NCBI GenBank assembly: GCA_015056625.1
Contig: SVFY01000009.1
Coordinates: 49,577 to 113,576, forward strand
DNA: 64,000 bases
Origin: Butyrivibrio sp.
GTDB taxonomy: Bacteria; Bacillota; Clostridia; Lachnospirales; Lachnospiraceae
Reading direction: 5' to 3'
Shown: positions 44,076-52,960 of the stretch, one piece after another
Position numbering within the stretch: the first letter of the stretch is position 1
Layout: every line of letters begins with the position of its first letter
The notes under the pieces: model-generated
The model's input: only the letters and a program-made list of their open reading frames with translations
Database searches by the model: none
What the model was told of the DNA's origin: nothing
Program-made: the position numbers and the translations under genes

Positions 44076-45092
44076 TTGAGAAAATATTTAATTGCGGGCC
44101 TAATATTTTTTACGATCATACTTACTAATGCGTCTTGGGTTAAAGCTGTAGATATTCCCGGGAATGTGGTGGCAACCGACCATCAAATGTATACATACGC
44201 AGAGATGATTGAGGATATCAATCTTTTGGCATCAAAATACCCGGGCATTATTTCTGTAACAAGCATGGGCACATCTTCATATGGCAGGAATATTCCGGCT
44301 GTAATTATTGGTAATCCAAATGCCTCTAAAAAGGTTCTTGTTCAATCAACTATACATGCCAGAGAATATATGTGTACTCAGGTTACAATGGAAATAGCAG
44401 AATATATATGTGATAACTACTATTCAAAGGATGTCAACGGGATTTTATATTCGGAGTTATTCTCCAATGTTTGCTTTCACCTGATTCCAATGGTCAATCC
44501 CGATGGAGTTGAGATTTCTCAAAGAGGTTATGATGGAGCGACTAATGATGCAACAAAGGGCTGGCTTAAGTCGCAAGTTGCAGTAGGGGCAAAAATGGCT
44601 CGGATAAAGTCAAATGCCAATGGCGTTGATTTAAATAGAAATTTTCCTGTTGGCTTTGGAACTGACAAAGACCAGAAACTATCTCCTTGTTTTGAGCTTT
44701 ATCCGGGTGCAACTGCTTTGGATCAGGCGGAGACTTACAAGCTGTCGCAGTATACTTCAAAAGGTTTTTATGCTTTTATAAATTATCACAGCTGCGGGCA
44801 GATCATATATTACGGGTCTGCTGTCAATACTCCGGAAAATGCGGCGAGATCACAGGCTCTTGCCGGTATTTTGTCCGGGTATAACAGGTATAAACTGGTT
44901 TATGAACCCCAGACGAAACCTGCGTACGGTTCTTTTTCGGATTATGTGCAAAAGACATATGACAGGCCGTCTGCAACTATGGAGATAGGAACTGTGACTC
45001 CTACTCCTATCAGCCAATTTAAAAAGATTTTTGATGCAAATAAAGATAGCTGGGGAGGCGTAGCATATGCTATTTACTCGGGACAGTTTTAA
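44076..45092 (+). CDS. Secreted M14 zinc carboxypeptidase
   Basis: 338 residues, TTG start at 44076 with AGGAGG six bases upstream. A signal peptide ends near VKAVD. Zinc ligands are His94 and Glu97 (IHAREYM) and His238 (INYHSCGQ); substrate-binding Arg and Asn are in VDLNRNFPVGF; catalytic Glu303 is in ATMEIGT. It removes C-terminal residues from peptides, perhaps cell-wall peptides such as those of the M14 gamma-D-glutamyl-type enzymes. The downstream lipoprotein gene overlaps it by 26 bases. Confidence 0.92.
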   Translation: MRKYLIAGLIFFTIILTNASWVKAVDIPGNVVATDHQMYTYAEMIEDINLLASKYPGIISVTSMGTSSYGRNIPAVIIGNPNASKKVLVQSTIHAREYMCTQVTMEIAEYICDNYYSKDVNGILYSELFSNVCFHLIPMVNPDGVEISQRGYDGATNDATKGWLKSQVAVGAKMARIKSNANGVDLNRNFPVGFGTDKDQKLSPCFELYPGATALDQAETYKLSQYTSKGFYAFINYHSCGQIIYYGSAVNTPENAARSQALAGILSGYNRYKLVYEPQTKPAYGSFSDYVQKTYDRPSATMEIGTVTPTPISQFKKIFDANKDSWGGVAYAIYSGQF

Positions 45093-46305
45093 AAGGCTTT
45101 GGTGCATATGCAACTATATTTCTTTAACTTGTTTTCTTACAGCATGCAGTGGGCAAGCTGAAGAAGTCAGTTCTTTGCCGGATAATGAAGGAATTGAAGC
45201 TGCAGCAGAAGACATAAATGCTGAGTCTATGGCAGGCGGCATAGATATTGAAACTACAGTAGAAAATATAGATACTGAGCCAGCAGATGAGGATGTTGAC
45301 GCTAATCTTCCTGCAGAGGACATAGAAATTGTTCTTGGCTTTGCAGGTGATTTCAATCTGGATGAAAATTGGGTAACGACCAGGCACATGGATTCTTTAA
45401 GTGATGGAATACATGGCTGCATTTCCCCGAATTTGATTGATACAATGCAATCATTTGATGTTTTCATGTTAAATAATGAATACACCTATAGCCTCAGAGG
45501 GACACCAACATCTGGCAAGAGCTATACATTCAGGGCGAATCCCGATAGAGTAAAAATACTGGATGAGCTGGGCGTAGATGTGGTTTTGCTTGCCAATAAC
45601 CATGTAGGAGATTACGGAGAGGAAGCGCTGCTGGATACACTTGAAACTCTTGAAGCAGACAATATGCCATATGTAGGCGCAGGCAGAAATATATCGGAAG
45701 CATCCAGACCGTGGTACTATTCCGTGGGGGATTATAAGATTGCGTACTGCGCAGCCTCCTGTGCTGAGTCCTATGCTGCCAGGTATTGGACTAAAGCAGC
45801 TACAGATACAGAGCCAGGGATTCTTGATTGTTACGATCCGGATCTTTTTCTTGAAAGTATAAGGAAAGCGAAGGCTGAGGCTGATTATGTGATCGCTAAC
45901 ATTCACTGGGGACTTGAGTACTCCTATTACAGGGATGATTTTCAAAAAGAACTTGGAAGGATGGCTATAGAAAATGGAGCAGATATTGTGATCGGAAGTC
46001 ATCCTCATGTTCTTCAGGGAATAGATTTTTATAACGATAAACCTGTGTTCTACAGCCTGGGGAATTACTGGTTTAATGAGAAGGATCTTTATTCTGAAAT
46101 AGTATATGTGTCATTGATTTTATCGGGAGATCATCATGGACTAAGTGTCAAGGAATACGGTCTTATCCCGTGTACACAATATGGTTTATATACAAGTAGT
46201 GACAGTGAATCTCAGGAGTGGACTGATATTATTGCATTTTTAAATAAGATTTCCTATAACGCGACAGTAGATAATAATGGCATTGTAAGGCCGAAGGAAA
46301 ATTAG
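45067..46305 (+). CDS. CapA-like lipoprotein (PGA-capsule metallophosphatase fold)
   Basis: 412 residues; ATG 45067 has GGGGAGG about eight bases upstream and lies inside the carboxypeptidase gene. The lipobox is FLTACSGQ. An acidic linker with repeated Glu/Asp-Ile units (about 30-85) leads to a CapA/YvtA-type fold: IVLGFAGDFNLDENW, LLANNHVGDYGEEALLDTL, IHWGLEYSYY, and GSHPHVLQGIDFYND with YSLGNYWF. Relatives assist poly-gamma-glutamate capsule handling, but no CapB or CapC is seen. The M14 enzyme beside it could cut gamma-linked peptides, so the pair may act together on wall or polyglutamate. The 3' end overlaps the convergent prenyltransferase gene by four bases. Confidence 0.85.
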   Translation: MLFTRDSFKRLWCICNYISLTCFLTACSGQAEEVSSLPDNEGIEAAAEDINAESMAGGIDIETTVENIDTEPADEDVDANLPAEDIEIVLGFAGDFNLDENWVTTRHMDSLSDGIHGCISPNLIDTMQSFDVFMLNNEYTYSLRGTPTSGKSYTFRANPDRVKILDELGVDVVLLANNHVGDYGEEALLDTLETLEADNMPYVGAGRNISEASRPWYYSVGDYKIAYCAASCAESYAARYWTKAATDTEPGILDCYDPDLFLESIRKAKAEADYVIANIHWGLEYSYYRDDFQKELGRMAIENGADIVIGSHPHVLQGIDFYNDKPVFYSLGNYWFNEKDLYSEIVYVSLILSGDHHGLSVKEYGLIPCTQYGLYTSSDSESQEWTDIIAFLNKISYNATVDNNGIVRPKEN

Positions 46306-47198
46306 ATACATGCAACTGCCAGAGAGATTGCATAACAAATGTTGATTATCAGGAAGTTCTTGATGGATGTGATGAAGGTCTTTTCCTTGATCTGCTCATT
46401 TCTGAAGGTGTGAATGTTCCTGATCACAAGCGGAAGTGATAAAAAGAAGATAAGAGCGATGGGCTTTAAGAAACCACAGATCACCATCAGGGCAACTGAG
46501 GCGTAGCATCCATAGTATAAAAGCGCATAGAGCCTTACAGCCCACTTTCTTCCTATATAGTATGCAAGAGTAAGTCTTCCCACTGCCACGTCTTTTTCAA
46601 TGTCGCAGGTGTTGTTGGCAAGCATGATGTTTGCAGTGGTAAAGGTTGTTACCAGAGAGAACAGGAAAAAGGAGATAAATGGCATCACATGTATCTGCAG
46701 TGAGATCGTCTCCCAGGAAAACCCAAGGTCCAGGTAGTTACAAGGGTTGTTGATATAAAGCATAAGGAAAGGAATGAACATTCCATATGCGATACCGGAG
46801 ATCGCTTCCCCAAGAGGGATCCTTGAAATGGGTATGGGTCCAAAGGTGTAGAAGATTCCAAGTAGGAAGCAAAATGCTCCAAGAAGAAGTACAACGATAC
46901 CGGTATTGTAAGCAAGGTACAGACCAAGGATGGTGCTGACAGAGAGCATTATGATGATCGCTGCAAATGCAGCCTTTCTTGGAATAGGAAGCATTTCCGG
47001 ATAGTCCCTGCTGTCGATGTAGTTATTGATGGCAGTAGTAGTAAGATCAAAAATGAACATTGCTATAAAGAAAACTACCATTAGTTTTATGTTCACTGGC
47101 TGTTTCTGATAGAGAATGAACAGCATAGTGTTAAGATAGGCAAAAACACTGGTTATCTTAGTGGTTATCTCCACATACTTCAAAAACTTCTTTAACAT
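46302..47198 (-). CDS. UbiA-family prenyltransferase (MenA/DmkA-like)
   Basis: 298 residues on the reverse strand, AAGGAG before its ATG. Seven to nine hydrophobic helices with the two Asp-rich signatures: NNYIDSRDY and NNTCDIEKDVAVGR. It attaches an isoprenoid chain to a naphthoquinone head group (demethylmenaquinone synthesis) at the membrane. It is divergent from the NADH dehydrogenase gene, so both can share a control region. In Listeria the FLEET locus carries a dedicated MenA-like enzyme (DmkA); the gene here likely has that role. Confidence 0.85.
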   Translation of the reverse strand: MLKKFLKYVEITTKITSVFAYLNTMLFILYQKQPVNIKLMVVFFIAMFIFDLTTTAINNYIDSRDYPEMLPIPRKAAFAAIIIMLSVSTILGLYLAYNTGIVVLLLGAFCFLLGIFYTFGPIPISRIPLGEAISGIAYGMFIPFLMLYINNPCNYLDLGFSWETISLQIHVMPFISFFLFSLVTTFTTANIMLANNTCDIEKDVAVGRLTLAYYIGRKWAVRLYALLYYGCYASVALMVICGFLKPIALIFFLSLPLVIRNIHTFRNEQIKEKTFITSIKNFLIINICYAISLAVACI

Positions 47199-47263
47199 AA
47201 AAACTCCTTTTTAGTGAAAAAATGTACGGAAATATATTTTGTAAAATAAAATCAATTAATATA

Positions 47264-47309
47264 TTGTTGTGTGCGATTAAATATGATATCATGTTAAAGC
47301 TTTAATCGC
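47264..47309. promoter_or_regulatory. Control region between the prenyltransferase and NADH dehydrogenase genes
   Basis: TTGTTG (47264-47269), 17 bases, TATCAT (47287-47292) can form a promoter for ndh. Two symmetric elements surround it: GCGATTAAA (47273-47281) with TTTAATCGC (47301-47309), a perfect 9-bp inverted repeat, and inside it the palindrome ATGATATCAT (47283-47292). The symmetry over the -10 box suggests an operator for a dimeric repressor, perhaps redox-responsive. Confidence 0.5.
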
Positions 47310-47347
47310 AATGTTATATTTTTTTGGTTTAAAAGGAAGGAAACAAA

Positions 47348-49375
47348 ATGACGAAGATTGTTGTTATTGGTGCAGGTTACGCTGGGGTACTGGCCACCAA
47401 AAAGCTGGAGAAGAAGCTTAAGAAAAAGAAGCTTCTTGAGTCATGCGAGATCACTCTGATCGACAAGCATCCTTATCACACAATGCTCACTGAGCTCCAT
47501 GAGGTTGCTGCATGTCGTGTAGGTGAAGAGAGTATCAAGATGAACCTCAAGCAGATCTTTGCTGAGAGAAAGGTCAATGTGGTTCTTGATACAGTCACTG
47601 GTGTTGATTTTAATACCAACACTGTAAATGGTAAGAACAGTAATTACAGCTACGATTATCTGGTAGTTGCTGCTGGTTCCAAGCCAACATATTTTGGTGT
47701 TGAGGGTGCTGAAGAGTACAGCTACAAGCTCTGGTCCTACGACGATGCAGTTAAACTTCGTGACAGGATCCACGACTGCTTCAGACTTGCTGCAGATGAG
47801 ACTGATGTTAATAAGAGAAAAGAGCTTCTTAGCTTTTATGTTGTTGGCGCAGGATTCACCGGTGTTGAGATGGTTGGTGAGCTTGCTGAGTACACACCGA
47901 TCCTTTGCAAGAGATTTGGCATCGACAGAGAGGACGTGACTATCGTTGATGTAGATGGTCTTTCACGCCCGGTGCCTATCCTTCCAGAGAAGCTTTCAAA
48001 TAAAGTAGATAAGAGACTTCGCAAGATGGGCGTAGATGTAGTTATGAACGCCTCTGTTGTTGGAGTTGGTGAGAACTTCATTAAATTAAAGAAGGGCGAT
48101 GAGGTTTCAGAGCATGTAGCTGGAACAGTTATCTGGACAGCAGGTATTGAGAGCTCTGAGATCACAGCTTCAATTGCAAAAGAGGTTAAGAGCGGCGGAA
48201 GAGGTCGTATCGAAGTTGATGAGTACCTTAGAAGTGTAGATCACGAGAACGTATATGTTATCGGTGACAACATGCTCTACACAGCTCCTGGTCAGGAGAG
48301 ACCAGTTCCTCAGATGGTTGAGAACGCAGAACACTCTGCAGCAGCCGTAGCAAGGAACATTATGGTTGCTATTACTGGTGAGGGCGAAAGAGAGAGCTAC
48401 AATCCTAAGTTCCACGGCGTTATGGTATGCGTCGGCGGCCGATATGGTGTAGCAAGAGGTGGTATGGCTAACCACCAGATCAACTTTGCATCTTTCTTTG
48501 CAATGTTTGCAAAACACTTCATCAACATTATCTATTTCATTCAGGTAATGGGATGGACCAAGATCTTCAGCTACCTAAAGCATGAGTTCTTTACCATCAG
48601 AAATAACAGAAGTTTCCTTGGCGGACACTTCTCAAACAAGACACCTAGCTTCATGATGGTGCCTCTGCGTGTATGGCTCGGAGCTGTATGGGTATTCGAG
48701 GGCGTCATGAAGATCGTTGAAGGATGGCTTCAAAAGCCAATGCTGGAGGGCTTCTTTGGAGGAGCTAACTCATGGTTTGATTCACTTCTTGGAAGGATCG
48801 ATCCAAATGCAATAAATGCTGTTTCATCTGCTACAACAGAGGTTGCTGACGCAGTAGCATCATCTACTGTTCAGGCTGCAGATGCAGTAGCTTCAGCTTC
48901 TACAGCAGTTGCAGGAGCAGCTCCAGCAGGAACAGTGATCTTTGACTGGAACCTTAAGCTCTTTGAACTGATATTTGTTTCAGGAACAGATCTTGCCAAG
49001 GCTACTATTTCAGATCTTGCCTTCAAGATCCAGGTTCCATTTGTTGACTGGATCGTTGAGAACATGGTCCTTTCAAGCGATGCAATGACAATGTTCATGC
49101 AGGGATTCATCGTTGTCCTGCAGATACTTATTGGCCTTGGACTTATGGGAGGATGCTTCACATTCCTTTCAGCAGCAGTTTCACTGGTGCTCCAGGCAAT
49201 GTTTGTAACAACAACAGGTCTTTACCTCAACACCTTCTGGATGATCTTTGCAGGCCTTGCAGTTATGTTTGGTGGCGGTCGTTCAATCGGAATTGACTAC
49301 TATCTGATGCCATGGCTTAAGAAACAGTGGAAGAAGGTTAAGTGGGCGAGAAAGTGGTATCTCTATAATGACTGA
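47348..49375 (+). CDS. Type II NADH dehydrogenase with C-terminal DoxX-like membrane domain
   Basis: 675 residues, GGAAGGA site before ATG 47348. The N-terminal 400 residues are an NDH-2 flavoprotein: FAD-binding VIGAGYAGVLATKKL, NAD-binding VVGAGFTGVEMVGELAEY, and the ENVYVIGDN motif, with a quinone-site-like stretch after it. The remaining 250 residues are unusual for NDH-2: a DoxX-like membrane region (MVPLRVWLGAVWVFEGVMK), an Ala/Val/Ser-rich linker of about 40 residues, and several helices with a basic end. It oxidises NADH and reduces the membrane quinone, here probably demethylmenaquinone, as the Ndh2 of FLEET systems. Confidence 0.92.
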   Translation: MTKIVVIGAGYAGVLATKKLEKKLKKKKLLESCEITLIDKHPYHTMLTELHEVAACRVGEESIKMNLKQIFAERKVNVVLDTVTGVDFNTNTVNGKNSNYSYDYLVVAAGSKPTYFGVEGAEEYSYKLWSYDDAVKLRDRIHDCFRLAADETDVNKRKELLSFYVVGAGFTGVEMVGELAEYTPILCKRFGIDREDVTIVDVDGLSRPVPILPEKLSNKVDKRLRKMGVDVVMNASVVGVGENFIKLKKGDEVSEHVAGTVIWTAGIESSEITASIAKEVKSGGRGRIEVDEYLRSVDHENVYVIGDNMLYTAPGQERPVPQMVENAEHSAAAVARNIMVAITGEGERESYNPKFHGVMVCVGGRYGVARGGMANHQINFASFFAMFAKHFINIIYFIQVMGWTKIFSYLKHEFFTIRNNRSFLGGHFSNKTPSFMMVPLRVWLGAVWVFEGVMKIVEGWLQKPMLEGFFGGANSWFDSLLGRIDPNAINAVSSATTEVADAVASSTVQAADAVASASTAVAGAAPAGTVIFDWNLKLFELIFVSGTDLAKATISDLAFKIQVPFVDWIVENMVLSSDAMTMFMQGFIVVLQILIGLGLMGGCFTFLSAAVSLVLQAMFVTTTGLYLNTFWMIFAGLAVMFGGGRSIGIDYYLMPWLKKQWKKVKWARKWYLYND

Positions 49376-50324
49376 TCGAAATTTGGATTTTGATAGAGCT
49401 TTTGAACTGGTCCGCAAGGAGTGCGCTGGTATTATCGAAAGGGCTCCGGGACTTATAAGGGGCTACACCTCATATCTTACACAGGCACAAGGCAAGATGA
49501 TGAGGGCAGCAGCAACCCTTGCCTGCTCAATGGATGAAAACGGAATGATCCCAATGGATGCTGTGATATTTGCATCTGCAGTTGAAACCCTTCATCTGGC
49601 AACACTTATCCATGACGACATCATGGATGATGCAGATCTCAGGCGCGGTCTTGAGACCCTCCAGAAGAGATCCGGCAAGAGGACAGCAGTCATCTGCGGA
49701 GATTATCTTCTGGCAGCAGCCATGAGACAGCTTTCAAGAGCTACTGAAAATGACAGATACAAGAGCTTTGACTTCTCAAGGTACGTTGAGAGAGTGGCGC
49801 TTGGTGAACTTAGACAGAACATCAACAACAAGAACTACAAACTGGATGTATTCAGATATCTGGCGATCATTGACGGCAAGACTGCAGCTCTTTTCGAAGG
49901 GGCATATCATGCAGGTGCTCTTGCAGGAGATGAGAGTGATGAGAGAATAGCTCTTTTGCGCAAGCTTGGACGCTACACAGGTATCATCTTCCAGCTTACA
50001 GACGACTGCATTGATTATGAAGTCTCTGAAAACAAAGCTGGAAAGCCAGTACAGGCAGACTTTGAAAATGGCGTTATAACCATGCCATTTATCCATGCTG
50101 CAAAACAGGATCCTTCACTTGCCAGGGATGCACAGGAAGGAAAACTTGATAAGGCAAAAGTTCTTGAAGCAGTTTCTAAATTTGGTGGTGTTTCTTTTAC
50201 CCACAATATGGCAGGAAGCTACTACGACAAGTGCCTTGGCATTATGGATAAGCTCTCCCTTTCAGGGAAGAGAAAAGAGATCCTTGGCGGCCTTTTAGAG
50301 AGGGCCTACAAGGGGCTTAACTGA
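49368..50324 (+). CDS. Polyprenyl diphosphate synthase (DmkB-like)
   Basis: 318 residues; starts inside ndh with an eight-base overlap. The two Asp-rich motifs of the trans-prenyl synthases are present: LIHDDIMDDADLRRG and FQLTDDCIDYE, with a KxxxK-type loop KTAALFEGAY. It makes the isoprenoid chain for the quinone that the MenA-like enzyme at 46302-47198 attaches. Cytosolic, homodimer or a two-subunit enzyme in relatives. The gene order matches FLEET loci. Confidence 0.9.
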   Translation: MTDRNLDFDRAFELVRKECAGIIERAPGLIRGYTSYLTQAQGKMMRAAATLACSMDENGMIPMDAVIFASAVETLHLATLIHDDIMDDADLRRGLETLQKRSGKRTAVICGDYLLAAAMRQLSRATENDRYKSFDFSRYVERVALGELRQNINNKNYKLDVFRYLAIIDGKTAALFEGAYHAGALAGDESDERIALLRKLGRYTGIIFQLTDDCIDYEVSENKAGKPVQADFENGVITMPFIHAAKQDPSLARDAQEGKLDKAKVLEAVSKFGGVSFTHNMAGSYYDKCLGIMDKLSLSGKRKEILGGLLERAYKGLN

Positions 50325-50378
50325 TATTTTGGCATTAGCCTTAATATAAAAAGTTTCATTATGAAAGGAAAAAACAAA

Positions 50379-51395
50379 ATGAAGAAGAAATTAGTTTCTT
50401 TTGTAGGTGCTACAATTCTTTCAGCAGTAGTACTTGCAGGCTGTGGTTCACAGTCAGGATCAGCTTCAGGAGCTGAGCTCAAGACAGGTCTTGGCACAAG
50501 CGTTTCAATCGCTGATTCAAAGGATGCAACTGCAGAGGGCGACGGAACAGCTCAGGCAGATGCTACAATTGCAGCAGTTACAGTTGATGGGGAAGGTAAG
50601 ATCACACAGTGCGTTATCGATATCGCACAGACAAGGATCGGCGTAAGCGCTGAGGGTAAGATCACATCTGATCTTAATGCTGAGTATCCTTCAAAAAGAG
50701 AGCTCGGTGACAACTATGGAATGAAGAAGGCTTCTGCTATTGGCAAGGAGTGGTATGAGCAGGCTGACGCTTTTGCAGCATGGGCTGTTGGTAAGACAGC
50801 ATCTGACCTTAGCGGAATGGCTATCTCAGAGGGTTATGCTGGTGATGCAGACCTTGCAGCTTCAGTTTCTATCCATGTAACAGGTTTCCAGTCAGCAGTT
50901 CTCGAGGCTGTAAACAACGCTACAGCAATGGGCGCTCATGAGGGCGACAAGCTTGGCCTTGGTGTTACAACAAATATTGCTAAGTCAACTGATGCTTCTG
51001 CAGAGGGCGACGGAACAGCTCAGGCTTACACAACAATTTCAGCTCTTACAGTTGCTAAAGATGGTAAGATCACAAGCAACATCATTGACGCTGTTCAGGC
51101 TAACATCACTTTCGATGCTGCAGGTGTTATCACAGCTGACACATCTGTTGATGTTAAGAGTAAGGACGAGCTCGGCGATGCTTACGGAATGAAGCAGGCT
51201 TCTGCTATTGGCAAGGAGTGGAACGAGCAGGCTGCTGCTTATGCTGCATACACAGTTGGTAAGACAGTTGATGAAGTAGCTGGCACAGCTATGACAGAGG
51301 GCCGCGCAGCTGACGCTGATCTTGCAGCTTCTGTATCTGTACACATCACAGACTTCAACGCAGTAATTGCAAAGGCTGTTGCAGCTGCAAAATAA
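50379..51395 (+). CDS. PplA-like lipoprotein with two flavin-carrying repeats
   Basis: 338 residues from ATG 50379, nine bases after AAAGGA; ATG 50361 is weaker. The lipobox is VLAGCGSQ. Two tandem domains (about 30-175 and 185-338) share EGDGTAQAxxTI, ELGDxYGMKxASAIGKEW, and DADLAASVS with TxF. These match the PplA-type repeats that ApbE transferases load with FMN; the modified residue is a Thr, perhaps in the DGTAQA segment, but I cannot prove which. It would pass electrons to extracellular acceptors such as iron(III) or flavins. An ApbE gene follows. Confidence 0.85.
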   Translation: MKKKLVSFVGATILSAVVLAGCGSQSGSASGAELKTGLGTSVSIADSKDATAEGDGTAQADATIAAVTVDGEGKITQCVIDIAQTRIGVSAEGKITSDLNAEYPSKRELGDNYGMKKASAIGKEWYEQADAFAAWAVGKTASDLSGMAISEGYAGDADLAASVSIHVTGFQSAVLEAVNNATAMGAHEGDKLGLGVTTNIAKSTDASAEGDGTAQAYTTISALTVAKDGKITSNIIDAVQANITFDAAGVITADTSVDVKSKDELGDAYGMKQASAIGKEWNEQAAAYAAYTVGKTVDEVAGTAMTEGRAADADLAASVSVHITDFNAVIAKAVAAAK

Positions 51396-51438
51396 TAGTC
51401 TTATAGTTGTATCAGATCATTTGTTTAAAGTGTTTAGT

Positions 51439-51468
51439 GGGGTGCGCTTATTTACGCACCCCAATTTT
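51439..51468 (+). terminator. Hairpin between pplA-like gene and apbE
   Basis: GGGGTGCG (51439-51446) pairs with CGCACCCC (51455-51462), followed by AATTTT. It may end most pplA-like transcripts and reduce expression of the downstream genes. Confidence 0.75.
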
Positions 51469-51485
51469 ACTCTCAGGAAAGAAGT

Positions 51486-52562
51486 ATGAAGATCAGAAAA
51501 TACTTATCTGTGATAGTGCCAGGGCTTTTGTTCACTGCACTTATCGCAGGAATAATACTTTACAGGTCGCAAACTGGACCTGCTTCGCTTAACAGATATA
51601 CTGCAACCTTCCTTGATGTATTCGATACAAGGACTGAGATAGTTGGCTTTGCCAAAAGCAAGGATGAGTTTGCAAAAAACGCCCAGCTTATCAAAGATGA
51701 GCTTATTCGCTACAACAAGCTTTATGATATTTATAATGATTATCCGGGCGTTAATAACATAAAAACTATAAATGACAATGCAGGGATAAAACCCGTAAAA
51801 GTGGATCCGGACATAATCTCTTTGATCGAGTTTAGTATAGATACTTATTATGAAACTGACGGCGCTGTTAACATAGCTCTTGGAAGTGTCCTTTCTTTGT
51901 GGCACAAGGAGAGGATGATAGGAATGGACGACCCGGACAGAGCCAAACTTCCAGATGATGATATGCTCAGGGAAGCTGCGCTTCACACTGATATAACAGA
52001 TATTGTCATCGACAAAGAAAACAGCACTGTTTTCCTTAAAGACCCTGACATGTCACTGGATGTGGGCAGTACAGGAAAGGGCTATGCAGTACAGAGAGTT
52101 TTAGAGTATGCTAGAGAAAAGGGTCTTGATAATATCCTCCTAAGTCTTGGTGGAAACATCTCCTGCATAGGAACAAGGATTGATGGAACCTGCTTTCGCC
52201 TTGGGATTCAGAATCCTGACATGGACAGCGATGAGCAGTATGTTGAGATGGTGGATATCAACGATGGAGAGTGCGTGGTGTCTTCAGGGGATTACCAGAG
52301 ATACTACTATGTTGATGGCGTAAGATACTGCCACATCATCGACCCTGAGACTCTTTATCCAGCTGATGGCTTTGCCAGTGTCAGCATCATAACTGATGAC
52401 TCGGGACTTGCAGATTCCTATTCTACAGCTCTTTACACCATGATCTTAGAAGATGGTCTTGAATTTGTGGGGAAAAGAGATAACGTAGAAGCCATGTGGA
52501 TCATGCACGATGGCACGAAAAAATATTCTGAGGGCTTTATAGAAAAGTACGTAAAGAAATGA
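51486..52562 (+). CDS. apbE: ApbE-family FMN transferase (FmnB-like)
   Basis: 358 residues. An N-terminal membrane anchor (LSVIVPGLLFTALIAGIILY) keeps the catalytic domain outside. ApbE signatures: TATFLDVFDTRTEIVG near the start, NIALGSVLSLWHKER, the flavin/Mg region LDVGSTGKGYAVQRV, LLSLGGNISCIGT, and SSGDYQRYYYVDG with HIIDPETLYPA. It attaches FMN from FAD to Thr residues, presumably on the PplA-like protein next to it. GGAAAG before the ATG; the stop overlaps the next start by four bases. Confidence 0.93.
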   Translation: MKIRKYLSVIVPGLLFTALIAGIILYRSQTGPASLNRYTATFLDVFDTRTEIVGFAKSKDEFAKNAQLIKDELIRYNKLYDIYNDYPGVNNIKTINDNAGIKPVKVDPDIISLIEFSIDTYYETDGAVNIALGSVLSLWHKERMIGMDDPDRAKLPDDDMLREAALHTDITDIVIDKENSTVFLKDPDMSLDVGSTGKGYAVQRVLEYAREKGLDNILLSLGGNISCIGTRIDGTCFRLGIQNPDMDSDEQYVEMVDINDGECVVSSGDYQRYYYVDGVRYCHIIDPETLYPADGFASVSIITDDSGLADSYSTALYTMILEDGLEFVGKRDNVEAMWIMHDGTKKYSEGFIEKYVKK

Positions 52563-52936
52563 AAAAGAATGATATCGTTTTGATCGCTGTTATCCTGGCA
52601 GCAACTATAGCGTGCCTTCTTGGCATGAGGATATGGCAAAAAAATAATACTAAAGTTGACGCGACTGCTGTAGTTACAATTGATGGAAATGTCTATGGCG
52701 AGTATTCACTGTCTGAGGACTTGGAAGAGAAAATCGAATTTTCTGATGGAAGCTTCAATGTCCTTACGATCAAGGAGGGCTATGCACAGGTATCTGAGGC
52801 TTCATGCCCTGACCAGATCTGTGTTCATCACAACCACATAAGATACCAGGGAGAGACGATTGTCTGCCTTCCCAATAAGCTTGTTGTGGAGATACACGGC
52901 GGCGAAGACAATGGCATTGACGGATCAACATACTGA
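52559..52936 (+). CDS. NusG-II-domain membrane protein (EetA-like)
   Basis: 125 residues; an ATGA overlap joins it to apbE. A single N-terminal helix (IVLIAVILAATIACLLGM) precedes a small outer beta domain of the NusG-II type: VTIDGNVYGEYSLSED, VLTIKEGYAQVSEASCPDQI, and LPNKLVVEIHGG. The paired Cys in ASCPDQICVHH is characteristic of this family and could bind a cofactor or form a disulfide. In Listeria-type FLEET loci such a protein is linked with the Gx transporter as part of the electron-transfer membrane module. Confidence 0.82.
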   Translation: MKKNDIVLIAVILAATIACLLGMRIWQKNNTKVDATAVVTIDGNVYGEYSLSEDLEEKIEFSDGSFNVLTIKEGYAQVSEASCPDQICVHHNHIRYQGETIVCLPNKLVVEIHGGEDNGIDGSTY

Positions 52937-52960
52937 TCCGGGATTTACAGGTAACTTATC

